Origin: Planctomycetota bacterium
GTDB taxonomy: Bacteria; Planctomycetota; UBA8742; UBA2392
Assembly (NCBI GenBank): GCA_003576915.1
Contig: QEVF01000005.1
Location: forward strand, 1-64,000
Reading direction: 5' to 3'
Length of the DNA: 64,000 nucleotides
The translations under genes and the position numbers were made by a program. Within the stretch, counting starts at the first letter, position 1, and the number at the start of each line of letters is the position of its first letter. This document shows positions 1 through 9,462 of this stretch, one piece after another. The notes under the pieces are model-generated. The model worked only from the letters and a program-made list of their open reading frames with translations. It was not told where the DNA came from and made no database searches.

Positions 1-138
1 CCGTATTCGCCACCGGGGTCAGGGGCGCGACGGCCGACGTCGCGTAAGCCCTGACGGGCAGAATCCGGAGTTCTTTGACAACTGCAGCGCCGCGGAACGC
101 TCGCCATCGAGGTCCCCCCGGTGACGGGGCGGAGCCTC
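1..138. other. Left edge, no gene recognised
   Basis: These bases precede the first repeat element. I see no convincing reading frame, RNA or terminator. Open frames here are short and arginine/proline rich, as expected by chance at this GC content. Confidence 0.5.
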
Positions 139-229
139 GCAGGCCGCCGAAACACCGCCTGCTCACGCAAGGCAGGGACGGTTTGCGCATTTCGAGCGGC
201 CGGACGCCGCTTCGTCAACAACCTGCTAG
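139..229 (+). repeat. Dispersed hairpin element, copy A (internally deleted)
   Basis: The left end GCAGGCCGCCGAA and right end CAACAACCTGCTAG match the ends of the longer copies at 48387 and 56415. The first hairpin (GCAGGC at 139-144 with GCCTGC at 157-162), the second (CGCAA at 166-170 with TTGCG at 183-187) and a GCGGC-CGGAC-GCCGC hairpin at 196-210 are present. The central part of the long form is missing. The terminal CTA at 226-228 is, on the minus strand, the stop codon of the SpoIID-like gene. Confidence 0.75.
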
Positions 230-1440
230 TACAGGGCTTCCAGCGCCGAGCCGGGGAACATCGCCTTGAGGATGCGATCGTGCCGCCAGCCGGCCTTGGC
301 CATGCCGTAGGCGCTCCATTGGCACATGCCGCAGCCGTGGCCGTAGCCCTTTCCGACGAAGACCCAGTCGGGGCCGTTGCGGTCTGCCTTGAAGTTTGTG
401 CTGGGCAGGCCCATCTTCATGCGGAAGTCGATGGCCCGCACATCGGTGGATTTTCCGTCGCGCGAGTAGAGCCGCAGGGTCATGGCGTGTCCGCTGGGGG
501 CGACGCGTGTGGCCTCGATACGGATCAGGTCGTTGATGCCCACGCGCCATTCAATGAGCCGGGCGTTGACCTCTCCTTTGCCCATCTGGATGGTCCAGTT
601 GAACTTGGGGCTTTCGCGGCAGAAGTCGCCGAGGTCGCTGCCGTTGAGGGGTTCAAGGCCGCCGGGCATGTCAAAGGCGGCCTCAGGGCTGGTGGTGATG
701 CCGCCGCTGGTGCTGTGGAAGAAGGCCTTAAAACCCTTGCCCTGATAGGTCAGGACCTGGCCGCTGGTCATCTGGCGGGCAGCCAGCACATTGGCGGATT
801 CGCGCCAAAGATTGGGTGATTGTGTGGGCCCCACGCCGCCATAGACCTGAAAGCGGGTGCTGTCATCGACGTCCCAGTGGTCGCCCGAGCCGCGACGTTC
901 CTGCATGCAGAAAAGCGCGTAGGTGCGCGAGGCCACGGCCTGGGCGGCCAGGGCCTCCACGGGCCAGTTGCGGATCATCTCCCAGCCCACGACGCCAGCG
1001 ACGTATTCTTCGAGGTCCACCACGTTCACGACGTCCCAGCCGGTGCCGGTGGCCACGAGCCGCAACTTGCCGCGGTAGGTGCGACCATCCAGCGAGAACG
1101 AAGCCGGGCTGCCTTCGGGTACGATTTCAACCGTGACGCCCGACCCCAGACCCGAGAGTGATACCCTGGCGTGGTCGTCTCGCATGAGTGACAGACTGCC
1201 CTGGGCGTCCTGACGGGCGCCGTCGATGAACACCTTGGCCTGGACCACATCCACTTTCACGCTGCTTCGTTTCGAAGCGTCGCTGAGGAGAACCCGCACC
1301 ACGGGAGCCGCGCCGTAGGCCGGAAACTGGGTCAGCAGGGCGGGGTTGGGAGTCACCTGTTTCTGGGCGCAGGCCGGGGCGAAAACGGAAACTGCGGCGA
1401 CGAGAGTCAGGAGCAGAAGTCGCTTCAGGGATGCGGTCAT
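226..1440 (-). CDS. SpoIID/LytB-domain lipoprotein
   Basis: This 404-residue exported protein starts with a basic, hydrophobic leader and a Cys at residue 24. The lipobox there is imperfect, so it is a probable rather than certain lipoprotein. The SpoIID hallmarks are clear: an EALAAQAVASRTYAL-type helix around residue 165 and a C-terminal GYGHGCGMCQWSAYGMA segment ending near the C-terminus. SpoIID proteins are peptidoglycan lytic transglycosylases acting on glycan strands stripped of peptides. Here the likely role is cell-wall remodelling in the periplasm rather than sporulation. The start has a strong GGAAGG site just upstream. The gene diverges from the VWA gene at 1510, and its stop codon lies in repeat copy A. 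Confidence 0.85.
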   Translation of the reverse strand: MTASLKRLLLLTLVAAVSVFAPACAQKQVTPNPALLTQFPAYGAAPVVRVLLSDASKRSSVKVDVVQAKVFIDGARQDAQGSLSLMRDDHARVSLSGLGSGVTVEIVPEGSPASFSLDGRTYRGKLRLVATGTGWDVVNVVDLEEYVAGVVGWEMIRNWPVEALAAQAVASRTYALFCMQERRGSGDHWDVDDSTRFQVYGGVGPTQSPNLWRESANVLAARQMTSGQVLTYQGKGFKAFFHSTSGGITTSPEAAFDMPGGLEPLNGSDLGDFCRESPKFNWTIQMGKGEVNARLIEWRVGINDLIRIEATRVAPSGHAMTLRLYSRDGKSTDVRAIDFRMKMGLPSTNFKADRNGPDWVFVGKGYGHGCGMCQWSAYGMAKAGWRHDRILKAMFPGSALEALY

Positions 1441-1509
1441 CGTTCTTTCCTTCCACGGAGAAGCAGACAGAATGCCGTTCTTCCTTCACGACTATCGGAC
1501 AGGTATTGC

Positions 1510-3894
1510 GTGAGCTTTAGTTTTCTCAGCCCATGGTGGTTGTTTGCGGCGGCGGCACTGGCGGTCATGGCCCTGTGGCTGCTGGCAAGGCGGCGCTTTG
1601 GGTCGGCCCTGTTCGTGCTTGGCGCGGCCTGCTTTGCGCTGCTGGCGGCTCATCCCGCTGTCGGCGGCGAAGGCAGCCAGACAATCCATGTGCTGGTCCT
1701 TGATGTTTCGGGCTCCATGGAAGCGCGGCGTGATGCCCTGCTCGATCAGACCAGTGCCGCGCTGGCGCGCCCCTGGCCTGAAGGCCATGGGTGGGAACGC
1801 CGCCAGCTTTCGGATGCCCTGCGGCCCGCAGGCTCGCCCTGGGGCGGCGCTACGCGCTACGGCGCGCTGCTGGCCCTGGAGCAGGACCCCGCCATCAACG
1901 GCCAGGTGCTGCTGGTGACGGACGGGCGCGGCCGCCTTGAAGAGCTGCTCACGGCCCTGGAGCCCTCGCGCCTGGTGCTGCTGCGGGCGCCGGCCGGCCC
2001 GCCTGACGCCGCGGTGAGGTCCGTGCGGGGGCCCTTTGCCCTGCCGCGGGGGGGCCTTGGGACCCTGCGCGTGCAGGTAGGCGCCAACCGCGACATGGAG
2101 GCGCGCTGGCGGGTCTTTGAGGGCGAGCGCGAAGCGGCCTCGGGTCGTCTCAGCCTCCTGGCCAACGTGACGCGCGAAGTGAGCCACAGCTTTGTGGCGC
2201 GCGAGACCGGCCTGCTCCGGCTGCGGTTCACGCTTCAGGCCGAGGGCGACGGCGAAGGGCGCAATGACGCGGCCACTCACGTGGTGGTGGTGGGCGGCAG
2301 GCGCCGCATTCTCTTCTGCCGCGACGGCCGCGTGCCGGAAGGGGGCGATGCCCTGCTCGCGCTGCTGCGCGCCGATGAACGCAATGACGTGAATGTCCTG
2401 TCGCGGCTGCCGGGCTCGGCAGACGAGCTTGCGGGCGTGGATGCCGTGGTGATTCACGATCTGGCGCTGTCCCAGAGCGGCCAGTCAAGGGAGGGCCTTG
2501 AGGCCGTGGCGGACTGGGTGCGCCGTGGCGGACGCCTGATGATGGCAGGCGCCCAGGGGGCCTTCGGTCCCGGCGGCTACCGCAAGACGGCGCTGGAAGA
2601 AGTCATGCCGCTGAGGTTCCGCCCCGAGAACGACAGGCCACGTCAGGTCGTGCTGCTGCTGGACTGTTCCGACTCCATGCGTGCCGCGGCAGGCAGCCAG
2701 ACGCGCCTGCACCTGCTCAGGCAGGCGGCCCTGCGCGTGCTGGACCACCTCGATACCGGAGACAGCGCGGCCATCGTTGGTTTTTCAGAAACCGCGGACT
2801 CCGTGGAGTTTCTGCCCCTGTCGAGGCGCGCGGAGCTGGACGAGCGGATTCGCAGACTGGAACCAAGGACCACGACGCGCATCGGAACGGCGCTGGCCCG
2901 GGTCATGGCGTCATTGACGCCTGGCGGGGAAAACCGCGTGCTGCTGGTGACGGACGGTGATGACGGAGAAAGCCGCAGCGAGGCAGGCTGGCGCGAGCTG
3001 GGCGCGGCCTGCAAGGCTGCGGGTTGCGCGCTGGACATCGTCTTGACCGAGAACGTGACACGGAACTGGGAGGGTTGGCTGCGATCGGCCGGCGCGCCGG
3101 GCAAGACGGCCTCGGTCGGCGGCGGCGGCTTTGGCGAGATTCTGGACGCCCTTGATCGCGCCCTGGCCGCAAGCGAACAGGGGCTGCTGGACGACGGCTC
3201 GTCTCACGGCGGCTTTGTGTCCGGGGGCCTCGCACTGCCCTTGACCCTGCTGTGCCGCACTTCTCCGCGCCCGGACCTTCGGCCCGGCGACCTGCTGCTC
3301 GAAGTCAAGGCCGCAGACGGCGAGGGGCCGGCGTGGCCCCTGTTGGCCCGGCGCGAAATGGCGGGGCGCAGCGTGGCCCTTTGCACGGAAGGCGCCGGCC
3401 CCGCCTGGATCGAGGGCGGCCCGCTGGTTCAGGCCGTTTCCGGGGCGCTGGGCTTCCTGCTGGCGGGCGCGGGCGAGGGCAAGCTGGAGCTGGTTTCGCG
3501 CGACGACAGGCTGGAGCTGGTGTGGGTCTCGGCTGAGGCCCCGCCCGACAGCGACCTGAAACTCTCCACGGGAGCCACGGCGCGCCTGCTTTTCAGCGGC
3601 CACTGGGAACTCGACGCCGTGCCCGCACTGCAAGAGGTCTCGGTGTTCGCCGGCGAACGCCTGATTCAGCGTATGGCCCTGCCGCAACTGCCGCCACGTG
3701 AACTGGCGTTCACGGGCGACGATGAAGCTTTCTTTGCCGCCGCCGCATCCCGGGGCGTGACCGTCGTGCGCGGCCTTCAGGCGTTGGAGCCGCAAGCCGC
3801 GCCCGAGCGTGGCGTTCACGTGGCGCTGGGTTGGTTGGCGGCGCTGGCGGGCATGGCGGCGCTGCTGGCGGGATTTGCACTGCGGCGGCGCTGA
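1510..3894 (+). CDS. Membrane-anchored double VWA-domain protein
   Basis: This 794-residue protein has a GTG start with an ACAGG site upstream. Two N-terminal membrane helices (about residues 8-25 and 31-50) are followed by a first VWA-like domain with DVSGS at 65-69. A glutamine-amidotransferase-like segment follows (VADWVRRGGRLMMAG region), then a second VWA domain with the MIDAS motif DCSDS at 385-389. A C-terminal helix lies near 770-790. Such BatA/YegM-like proteins are common in Planctomycetota, Acidobacteria and related groups; their molecular role is mostly unknown, with metal-dependent adhesion and complex assembly suggested. No MoxR ATPase lies beside it, which is unlike the classic Bat operon. 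Confidence 0.75.
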   Translation: MSFSFLSPWWLFAAAALAVMALWLLARRRFGSALFVLGAACFALLAAHPAVGGEGSQTIHVLVLDVSGSMEARRDALLDQTSAALARPWPEGHGWERRQLSDALRPAGSPWGGATRYGALLALEQDPAINGQVLLVTDGRGRLEELLTALEPSRLVLLRAPAGPPDAAVRSVRGPFALPRGGLGTLRVQVGANRDMEARWRVFEGEREAASGRLSLLANVTREVSHSFVARETGLLRLRFTLQAEGDGEGRNDAATHVVVVGGRRRILFCRDGRVPEGGDALLALLRADERNDVNVLSRLPGSADELAGVDAVVIHDLALSQSGQSREGLEAVADWVRRGGRLMMAGAQGAFGPGGYRKTALEEVMPLRFRPENDRPRQVVLLLDCSDSMRAAAGSQTRLHLLRQAALRVLDHLDTGDSAAIVGFSETADSVEFLPLSRRAELDERIRRLEPRTTTRIGTALARVMASLTPGGENRVLLVTDGDDGESRSEAGWRELGAACKAAGCALDIVLTENVTRNWEGWLRSAGAPGKTASVGGGGFGEILDALDRALAASEQGLLDDGSSHGGFVSGGLALPLTLLCRTSPRPDLRPGDLLLEVKAADGEGPAWPLLARREMAGRSVALCTEGAGPAWIEGGPLVQAVSGALGFLLAGAGEGKLELVSRDDRLELVWVSAEAPPDSDLKLSTGATARLLFSGHWELDAVPALQEVSVFAGERLIQRMALPQLPPRELAFTGDDEAFFAAAASRGVTVVRGLQALEPQAAPERGVHVALGWLAALAGMAALLAGFALRRR

Positions 3895-3903
3895 AGCGCG
3901 GCA

Positions 3904-5133
3904 TCAGGCGCCGGCCATGGCCTGGCCCGCGATCCAGCCCGTGGTCCAGGCCGCCTGAAAGTTGAAGCCTCCCGTCAGGCCATCGATGTCGAGCAGCTCG
4001 CCCGCAAAGTACAGTCCGGGACACAGGCGGCTCTCCATCGTCTTGAAGTTCACTTCGCGGAGGCGCACTCCGCCGCAGGTCACGAACTCATCTTTGTTCA
4101 AACTCTTGCCGGTGACGGGCAGCTCGGTTCGGGTCAACATCTGCGCCAGGTGGTGCTGCTGGGCGCGGCTGGCCTGGCTCCAGCGCGTGTCGCGGCCGAT
4201 GCCCGCGGCCAGCGCCAGAGCCTCCCACAGCCGCGCGGTCAGCGGGGCCACGGGCGTATTTGCCACCAGGCGGGCCGGGTGGGTTTGGCGCCGCTCTTCC
4301 AGCACGCTCTGCACCTCCGAGAGCGTGAGGGCCGGCAGCCAGTTCACATGCAGAGTGAACTGATAGCCCAGGGCCGCCAGCGTGCGCGCTCCCCAGGCCG
4401 AAAGCTTGAGCACGGCGGGCCCGCTGACGCCCCAGTGGGTCAGCAGCAGGATGCCGCGCTCCTTGAGGCCCGCGGAACTCACGGAAAGCTGCACGTCGTC
4501 GATGACGGCCCCGGCCAGGCGGCGCAGCCAGTCCACTTCGATGTGAAACGTGAAAAGCGAGGGAACCGGTGGTTCCAGCGTATGGCCCAGCGAGGCGGCC
4601 AGCGCCCCCATCGAGGCGACGCGGCAGCCGCCCGTGGCCAGAAGCAGGCGATCACAGGCCAGTATCTCGCCCTGCGGGAGGTGAAGCTTGAAGCCCGTGG
4701 CGCCATCGCGCCCGATGGCGTCGGGCGCGGCCAGCGTTCGCAGGTTGACGCCGGCCTTTTGGGCTGCGTTCATCAGGCAATCGATGATGGTCTGGGAGCG
4801 GTCGGACTCGGGAAACAGGCAGCCGTCGTCCTGGGTGTAGAGGCGCACGCCGCGCGCGGCAAACCAGTCCACGGTCTGGCGGGGGCCAAAGCGAGTGAAG
4901 GGGGCGCGCAGCTCGTGCCCGCCGCGCGGGTAGTGCCGGGACAAAGCGATGGGGTCAAAGCAGGCATGGGTCACGTTGCAGCGGCCGCCGCCGGAGATCT
5001 TGACCTTGTCGAGAAAGCGCGGGCCCTTCTCCAGGATCGTGACGCCGGCGGCGGGATTGGCCTCAGCGGCGGTAATGGCCGCAAAGAACCCCGCCGCTCC
5101 GCCGCCGACCACGACGATTCTGTCCCGTTGCAT
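3904..5133 (-). CDS. HI0933/YhiN-family FAD-dependent oxidoreductase
   Basis: This 409-residue flavoprotein has an N-terminal dinucleotide-binding motif (VVVGGGAAGFFAA, residues 7-19). The family signature KISGGGRCNVTH follows shortly after, and a C-terminal GELLDIDGLTGGFNFQ-AWTTG segment closes the FAD site. The whole family layout is present and the length is normal. Members are annotated as aminoacetone-oxidase-family or BaiN-like proteins; the physiological substrate is generally unknown. The gene converges with the VWA gene, with only nine bases between their ends, and diverges from the polyphosphate gene at 5215. Confidence 0.88.
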   Translation of the reverse strand: MQRDRIVVVGGGAAGFFAAITAAEANPAAGVTILEKGPRFLDKVKISGGGRCNVTHACFDPIALSRHYPRGGHELRAPFTRFGPRQTVDWFAARGVRLYTQDDGCLFPESDRSQTIIDCLMNAAQKAGVNLRTLAAPDAIGRDGATGFKLHLPQGEILACDRLLLATGGCRVASMGALAASLGHTLEPPVPSLFTFHIEVDWLRRLAGAVIDDVQLSVSSAGLKERGILLLTHWGVSGPAVLKLSAWGARTLAALGYQFTLHVNWLPALTLSEVQSVLEERRQTHPARLVANTPVAPLTARLWEALALAAGIGRDTRWSQASRAQQHHLAQMLTRTELPVTGKSLNKDEFVTCGGVRLREVNFKTMESRLCPGLYFAGELLDIDGLTGGFNFQAAWTTGWIAGQAMAGA

Positions 5134-5214
5134 GGTGCGAAGCTAGCAAGGGGGCGCGGGCTTGTCGCTTGGTGTACGGCAAGGCTATCGTGGGCCGGCA
5201 GGGGAGGGGCCGTC

Positions 5215-6717
5215 ATGTTCGAGTCAGCCGAGTTGGGTCGCCGCGTCAGCAAGGAGGCGTTTGAAAAGCAGGAGGCGAAGCTGCGCTCGGCGCTGCTGGA
5301 CGCGCAGTACGATCTGCTCAAGCAGCGCAAGTTTCCGGTGGTGGTGTTGATTGCCGGCGTGGACGGGGCGGGCAAGGGCGAAACGGTCAACCTGCTCAAT
5401 GAATGGATGGACCCGCGGCACATTGAGACCCTGGCCTTTGGCCTGCCGACGGATGTCGAGCGTGAAATGCCGCCCATGTGGCGCTTCTGGATGAACCTGC
5501 CCCCCAGGGGCCGCATCGGCATCCTTTTCGGACATTGGTATACGGCGCCGATCCTGCTTCGGGCCTACGGAGACATCGGAGATCGCGAACTGGACGGTCA
5601 CCTCAGCGAAATCACCCGCTTTGAGAAGATGCTGGTGGACGAGGGGACGTTGCTGCTCAAGTTCTGGTTCCACCTGTCGAAGAAAGACCAGAAGAAGCGC
5701 CTCAAGAAGCTGGCCTCCGACAAGGACACGGCCTGGCGTGTGACCAGGACGGACTGGAAACACTTCAAGCTCTACGACAAGTTCCGCAACATCTCCGAGC
5801 GCTCGCTGCGTGAAACCAGCCAGCCCTTCGCCCCCTGGACCATCGTGGAGGGCCTGGACCACCACTACTGCAGCCTCACGGTAGGCAGGACGCTGCTGGA
5901 TGCCCTGCGCCGGCGCATCAAGGCGCCCGAGCCCGCCACGACCTCGCTGCCGGTGCTGCCGGCAGTGGCCAGCCCCCGGGGCAAACGCGTCATCGACACG
6001 GTCGACCTGACGCAGAAGGTCTCGGACAAGGGCTATGAAAAGCAGCTCGAGAAGCTGCAGGGCCGCCTCAACCTCATGCTGCGTGATCCCGACTACCGCA
6101 GGCTTTCCGCCGTGCTGGTCTTCGAGGGTTGCGACGCGGCAGGCAAGGGGGGCACCATCCGCCGCGTGACCCAGGCCCTGGACGCCCGTCAATATCGCAT
6201 TGTGCCCATTGCCGCCCCCAGCGACGAAGAGCGCGCCCACCCCTATCTGTGGCGTTTCTGGCGCAAGCTTGGGCGGCGCGGCACGTTCACGATCTTTGAC
6301 CGCTCGTGGTACGGGCGCGTGCTGGTGGAGCGGGTGGAGGGGTTCTGCAGGCCGGAAGACTGGCAGCGGGCCTACACGGAAATCAACGACTTCGAGGAGC
6401 AGCTCACGAGGAACCGGATCGTGGTCATCAAGTTCTGGCTGCAGATCAGCAAGGACGAGCAGTTGAGGCGCTTCAAGGAGCGCGAGGCCACCGAGTTCAA
6501 GCGCTTCAAGATCACGGAAGAAGACTGGCGCAACCGCGAGAAGTGGGACGCCTACCAGGATGCCGTCAACGACATGGTCGAGCGCACCAGCACGGAGATT
6601 GCGCCCTGGCACCTGGTGTCATCGCAGGACAAGCGCTATGGACGGCTGCAGGTGCTGCGCGTCGTGACCGAGACGCTGGAACGGGCCCTGAAGAAGGCGG
6701 CCAGGGGCCGCGAGTAA
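5215..6717 (+). CDS. pap: Polyphosphate:AMP phosphotransferase (tandem PPK2 domains)
   Basis: This 500-residue protein consists of two fused PPK2 domains, the class II arrangement that transfers phosphate from polyphosphate to AMP to make ADP. The N-terminal domain has a Walker A (GVDGAGKG, 48-55) but reads FGHWYT where active domains read FDRSWY. The C-terminal domain has Walker A GCDAAGKG (305-312) and an intact FDRSWYGRVLVERV motif, so it should be the catalytic half. The frame stays open far upstream, but ATG 5215 follows a GGGGAGGGG site and matches the family N-terminus and length. It probably serves energy storage and nucleotide homeostasis in the cytoplasm. Confidence 0.9.
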   Translation: MFESAELGRRVSKEAFEKQEAKLRSALLDAQYDLLKQRKFPVVVLIAGVDGAGKGETVNLLNEWMDPRHIETLAFGLPTDVEREMPPMWRFWMNLPPRGRIGILFGHWYTAPILLRAYGDIGDRELDGHLSEITRFEKMLVDEGTLLLKFWFHLSKKDQKKRLKKLASDKDTAWRVTRTDWKHFKLYDKFRNISERSLRETSQPFAPWTIVEGLDHHYCSLTVGRTLLDALRRRIKAPEPATTSLPVLPAVASPRGKRVIDTVDLTQKVSDKGYEKQLEKLQGRLNLMLRDPDYRRLSAVLVFEGCDAAGKGGTIRRVTQALDARQYRIVPIAAPSDEERAHPYLWRFWRKLGRRGTFTIFDRSWYGRVLVERVEGFCRPEDWQRAYTEINDFEEQLTRNRIVVIKFWLQISKDEQLRRFKEREATEFKRFKITEEDWRNREKWDAYQDAVNDMVERTSTEIAPWHLVSSQDKRYGRLQVLRVVTETLERALKKAARGRE

Positions 6718-6733
6718 GGGTCCCTGCCGGCCG

Positions 6734-6782
6734 GCAGGCCGTTGAAACAGCGGCCGGATGGCACTTCTTCAGCAGGGCTTAG
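6734..6782 (+). repeat. Dispersed hairpin element, copy B (minimal form)
   Basis: This 49-base copy retains both ends of the element (GCAGGCCGTTGAA and TTCAGCAGGGCTTAG) around the GCCGGATGGC core, and lacks the internal hairpins. It sits between the convergent pap and phosphatase genes, where it may act as a bidirectional terminator. Its terminal TTA is the phosphatase stop codon (TAA on the minus strand). Confidence 0.7.
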
Positions 6783-8029
6783 AAGCTGTCCAGGGCGTCG
6801 TCGGCCGTGAACTCGCCGGTGTAGGTGGTTTCGTCCAGGGGCTCGCCTTCGAGGTCTACGCCTTCACGCGTGATGGAGATGATCAACACGTCGTCTTCGG
6901 CGCGATGGCCGGCCTGGGCGATGTTGGAGATGCTGCGGGCGACATCGACGTCGCTGGGCGTTTTGGCCAGCGCCTTGCGCAGGCCGGGATAGTCGAACTC
7001 TTCGCCGTCTTCCTGCTTGCACTCCAGAATGCCGTCACTGAACAGCACGATGCGCGCACCGGGCAGAAGATTGGTCTGGAACACCTCGACGGTGTCGGCC
7101 CAATGGGCGGACCGCTTGAGACCCAGGGCGAGTCCTGCGGTCACGATTTCCTCGATGCTGCCGTCAGGCTGCTGCAGCACGGGATGGGGAACGCCGCAGC
7201 GCGCGTGGTACCAGTCGCCGGAGACGGTGTCGAGGACCCCGACCAGGGCGGCCACGAACTTCCCCTGGGGCATGTCGGGCGCGATCTCGTCGTTGGAAAA
7301 GCGCAGGGCCTCGCGCACGTCGCCGCCATGGATGCGCAGGCCGATGGAGATGACCTTGCGCGCCATGCTCTGGATGACCGCGGCCTGAATGCCGTGGCCC
7401 GTGACGTCGCCCACGACCACGGCCAGGCGCCGGTTGTCCAGCCAGAAGAAATCGTAGAAATCGCCGCCCACGAATCCGCCCGCCGGGGCGAAATGGCAAT
7501 TGATGCGCACACCCTTGGGAGAGGGAGGCGCGGCCAGCATGGTCACGAAGTTCTGGGCGGCGTCCGTGAGATCGGCCGTGGTAGCGCTGATTTCACGCTC
7601 CAGACGCAGGATCTGGCTTTGCAGTTCGCTGCGCTCGCGGCGGCGGCTCTGTTTGTTGCGCACCGTCTGGCGAAGCACGGCCTCCGCCTGCACGCGGAGC
7701 TGCTCGGTGTCAACGGGCTTCTTCAGTATGGCGTAAATGTCGCACTGGTAGGTGCCCAGGATGGCCGAGTAGTTCTTGCCCTCCACGATCAGGATGATGG
7801 GCGTGCGCATGAGCTTGCGGTCCTTCTGCAGGCTCTCCAGAAAGCTGATTTCCTTGTCGCCCCCTTCCTTGAGGTCGGCAATGATCAGGTCCGGGCGCGC
7901 GGTATGGGCCGAAGCCAGTGCTTTGTCAGTGTCGGGCACAAATGCAACCGAGTGGCCGCCAGACTTAAGCTGGCCACCCAGCTCCTCGACGAGCTTTTCA
8001 TCTGCGCAGATGGAAAGGATATGCGCCAT
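6779..8029 (-). CDS. Response regulator with PPM (SpoIIE/RsbU-type) phosphatase domain
   Basis: This 416-residue protein begins with a receiver domain whose candidate phosphoacceptor is Asp52 (DLIIAD) and whose conserved Lys is near 103-104. The usual paired acidic residues near the N-terminus are reduced to ICADE. A linker (about 125-165) leads to a PPM/SpoIIE phosphatase domain with GGDFYDF, VGDVTGHG and ADDVLIISI metal-binding motifs. Such proteins dephosphorylate anti-sigma-factor antagonists in partner-switching stress pathways. No anti-sigma or antagonist gene is nearby. It is a paralogue of the gene directly upstream at 8147-9325 and is probably co-transcribed with it. Its stop codon lies in repeat copy B. 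Confidence 0.88.
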   Translation of the reverse strand: MAHILSICADEKLVEELGGQLKSGGHSVAFVPDTDKALASAHTARPDLIIADLKEGGDKEISFLESLQKDRKLMRTPIILIVEGKNYSAILGTYQCDIYAILKKPVDTEQLRVQAEAVLRQTVRNKQSRRRERSELQSQILRLEREISATTADLTDAAQNFVTMLAAPPSPKGVRINCHFAPAGGFVGGDFYDFFWLDNRRLAVVVGDVTGHGIQAAVIQSMARKVISIGLRIHGGDVREALRFSNDEIAPDMPQGKFVAALVGVLDTVSGDWYHARCGVPHPVLQQPDGSIEEIVTAGLALGLKRSAHWADTVEVFQTNLLPGARIVLFSDGILECKQEDGEEFDYPGLRKALAKTPSDVDVARSISNIAQAGHRAEDDVLIISITREGVDLEGEPLDETTYTGEFTADDALDSF

Positions 8030-8146
8030 GGTGCCAAGCCAACGGACATCGCCCCGGAATGCGGGGCGACTCTGAAAAGGATTCTATGAAGTTTCAACAA
8101 CCGAGTGAAACCCGCCGACGGATTTCGGGTCGGGCAACGCGCGGCT

Positions 8147-9325
8147 TCACATACGACGGGTAATGGAAATCAGTGTGACGTCGTCTTCCGCACGGTGGTC
8201 AACGTCGGCGGTTTCCGTGATGTGATCAATGCAGGACACGCCCTGGGGTGTGGCCTGGATGGCGCGGTGCACACCCTCGGCGTCGAACTGCTCGCCGTTT
8301 TCCATGTTCAGTTCGATGATGCCGTCCGAGATCAGCATCATGCCCTCCCCCGGCACCAGCGCACATTCATGCAGGCCGGCACTGAGCATGCGGTCGCTGT
8401 TCTGGGATAAGCCCAGAGGCCCTCCCGGCGTCATGATGTTCTCGACATGAACCTCGCTGCCGGAGCGTCTGAAAAACATCGGGTAGGGCAAACCACAGCG
8501 CACGTGTTTCCAGGTGTGGTGGCGCGTGTCCAGGATGCCGATGAGTGCTGCAACGAAGCTGCCCGGAGGCAGGTCGTTGGTCAACTCGCGGTTGGTGAAC
8601 TCGATGACACGCATCAGGTCGCCGCTTTCCTGTCGAAGCGCCAGGCTCAGCAGCTTGCGGGCCATCACCTGAAGCACGGCCGCCTGCACGCCATGTCCCG
8701 ACACGTCGCCCACGACGATGGCCAGCCGGTCGCGATCCAGCCACACGAAGTCGTAGAGGTCGCCTCCCAGTCGGCCCAGGGGCCGGTAGCAGACTTCGAT
8801 TTCGTATTCGTCGATCTTCGGCGCCTTGGGCTGCATCCAGCGGAAGTGGCGCTCGGCTTCGCCGATGTCTTCGTCCGTGGCGCGCATCTCTTTCTCGAGC
8901 CGCTCGATGCGGCTCATGTACATCTCCTTCGTGAGCTTGCGCGAGTGCTTGTAAGCCTGGCTCAGGCGCGTGTGGGCGCCGATCTTGGCCGCCAGCACGT
9001 CGGAGTTGAAAGGCTTGTGCACGAAGTCGACGACATCCCAGCGGAACGTCTTGACCAGCGTGTCCTGATCCGAGTCGGCCGCCATCACCATTACCGGCGT
9101 GCGCGCCAGATTGCTCTCCGCCCGGATGTCCTCCAGCACATGCAGGCCCTCCTTGTCCGGGAGGTTGATGTCCATGATGATCAGGTCGGGCTCGGCCTCG
9201 CGCGCCTGCTGCACCAACTGCTCCGCCGTGGAGGCCTCCAGAACGCGGTGGGCCGACTTCTCCAGCAGGCGGCGCAACTGCACACGCACGGCTTTGTCAT
9301 CGTCGGCTATGAGAACGAGAGGCAC
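8147..9325 (-). CDS. Response regulator with PPM (SpoIIE/RsbU-type) phosphatase domain, paralogue
   Basis: This 392-residue protein has a canonical receiver domain with acidic pair D8-D9, phosphoacceptor Asp52 in DLIIMDINLP, and Lys104 in VHKPF. A charged linker (about 115-165) connects to a PPM phosphatase domain with GGDLYDF, VGDVSGHG and EDDVTLISI motifs. The start is GTG with an AGGA site in front. Its receiver is better conserved than that of the downstream paralogue, so the two may respond to different inputs but feed the same type of partner-switching output. No histidine kinase is encoded nearby. Confidence 0.9.
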   Translation of the reverse strand: MPLVLIADDDKAVRVQLRRLLEKSAHRVLEASTAEQLVQQAREAEPDLIIMDINLPDKEGLHVLEDIRAESNLARTPVMVMAADSDQDTLVKTFRWDVVDFVHKPFNSDVLAAKIGAHTRLSQAYKHSRKLTKEMYMSRIERLEKEMRATDEDIGEAERHFRWMQPKAPKIDEYEIEVCYRPLGRLGGDLYDFVWLDRDRLAIVVGDVSGHGVQAAVLQVMARKLLSLALRQESGDLMRVIEFTNRELTNDLPPGSFVAALIGILDTRHHTWKHVRCGLPYPMFFRRSGSEVHVENIMTPGGPLGLSQNSDRMLSAGLHECALVPGEGMMLISDGIIELNMENGEQFDAEGVHRAIQATPQGVSCIDHITETADVDHRAEDDVTLISITRRM

Positions 9326-9462
9326 AAGGAAGTCCTGAGGTGCCCCAACATGCTAGATTCAAGTGATGTTGCGGCAAGGTGTTGCAACGCGCCACCTGTT
9401 GTTGCTCCGGGCACCATGGCCCACGGGCGGACAGGGAGGGTGCGCCATGGCACAATAGGCAG

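Noticed and set aside
121-819. Long plus-strand open frame across the left end
   Set aside because: It lies antisense to the SpoIID gene, is Ala/Val-rich and shows no family motif; it is a shadow caused by high GC.
4150-5214. Open frame upstream of and in frame with the polyphosphate gene
   Set aside because: It lies antisense to the HI0933-type flavoprotein, lacks a ribosome site at its start, and the family N-terminus begins at 5215.
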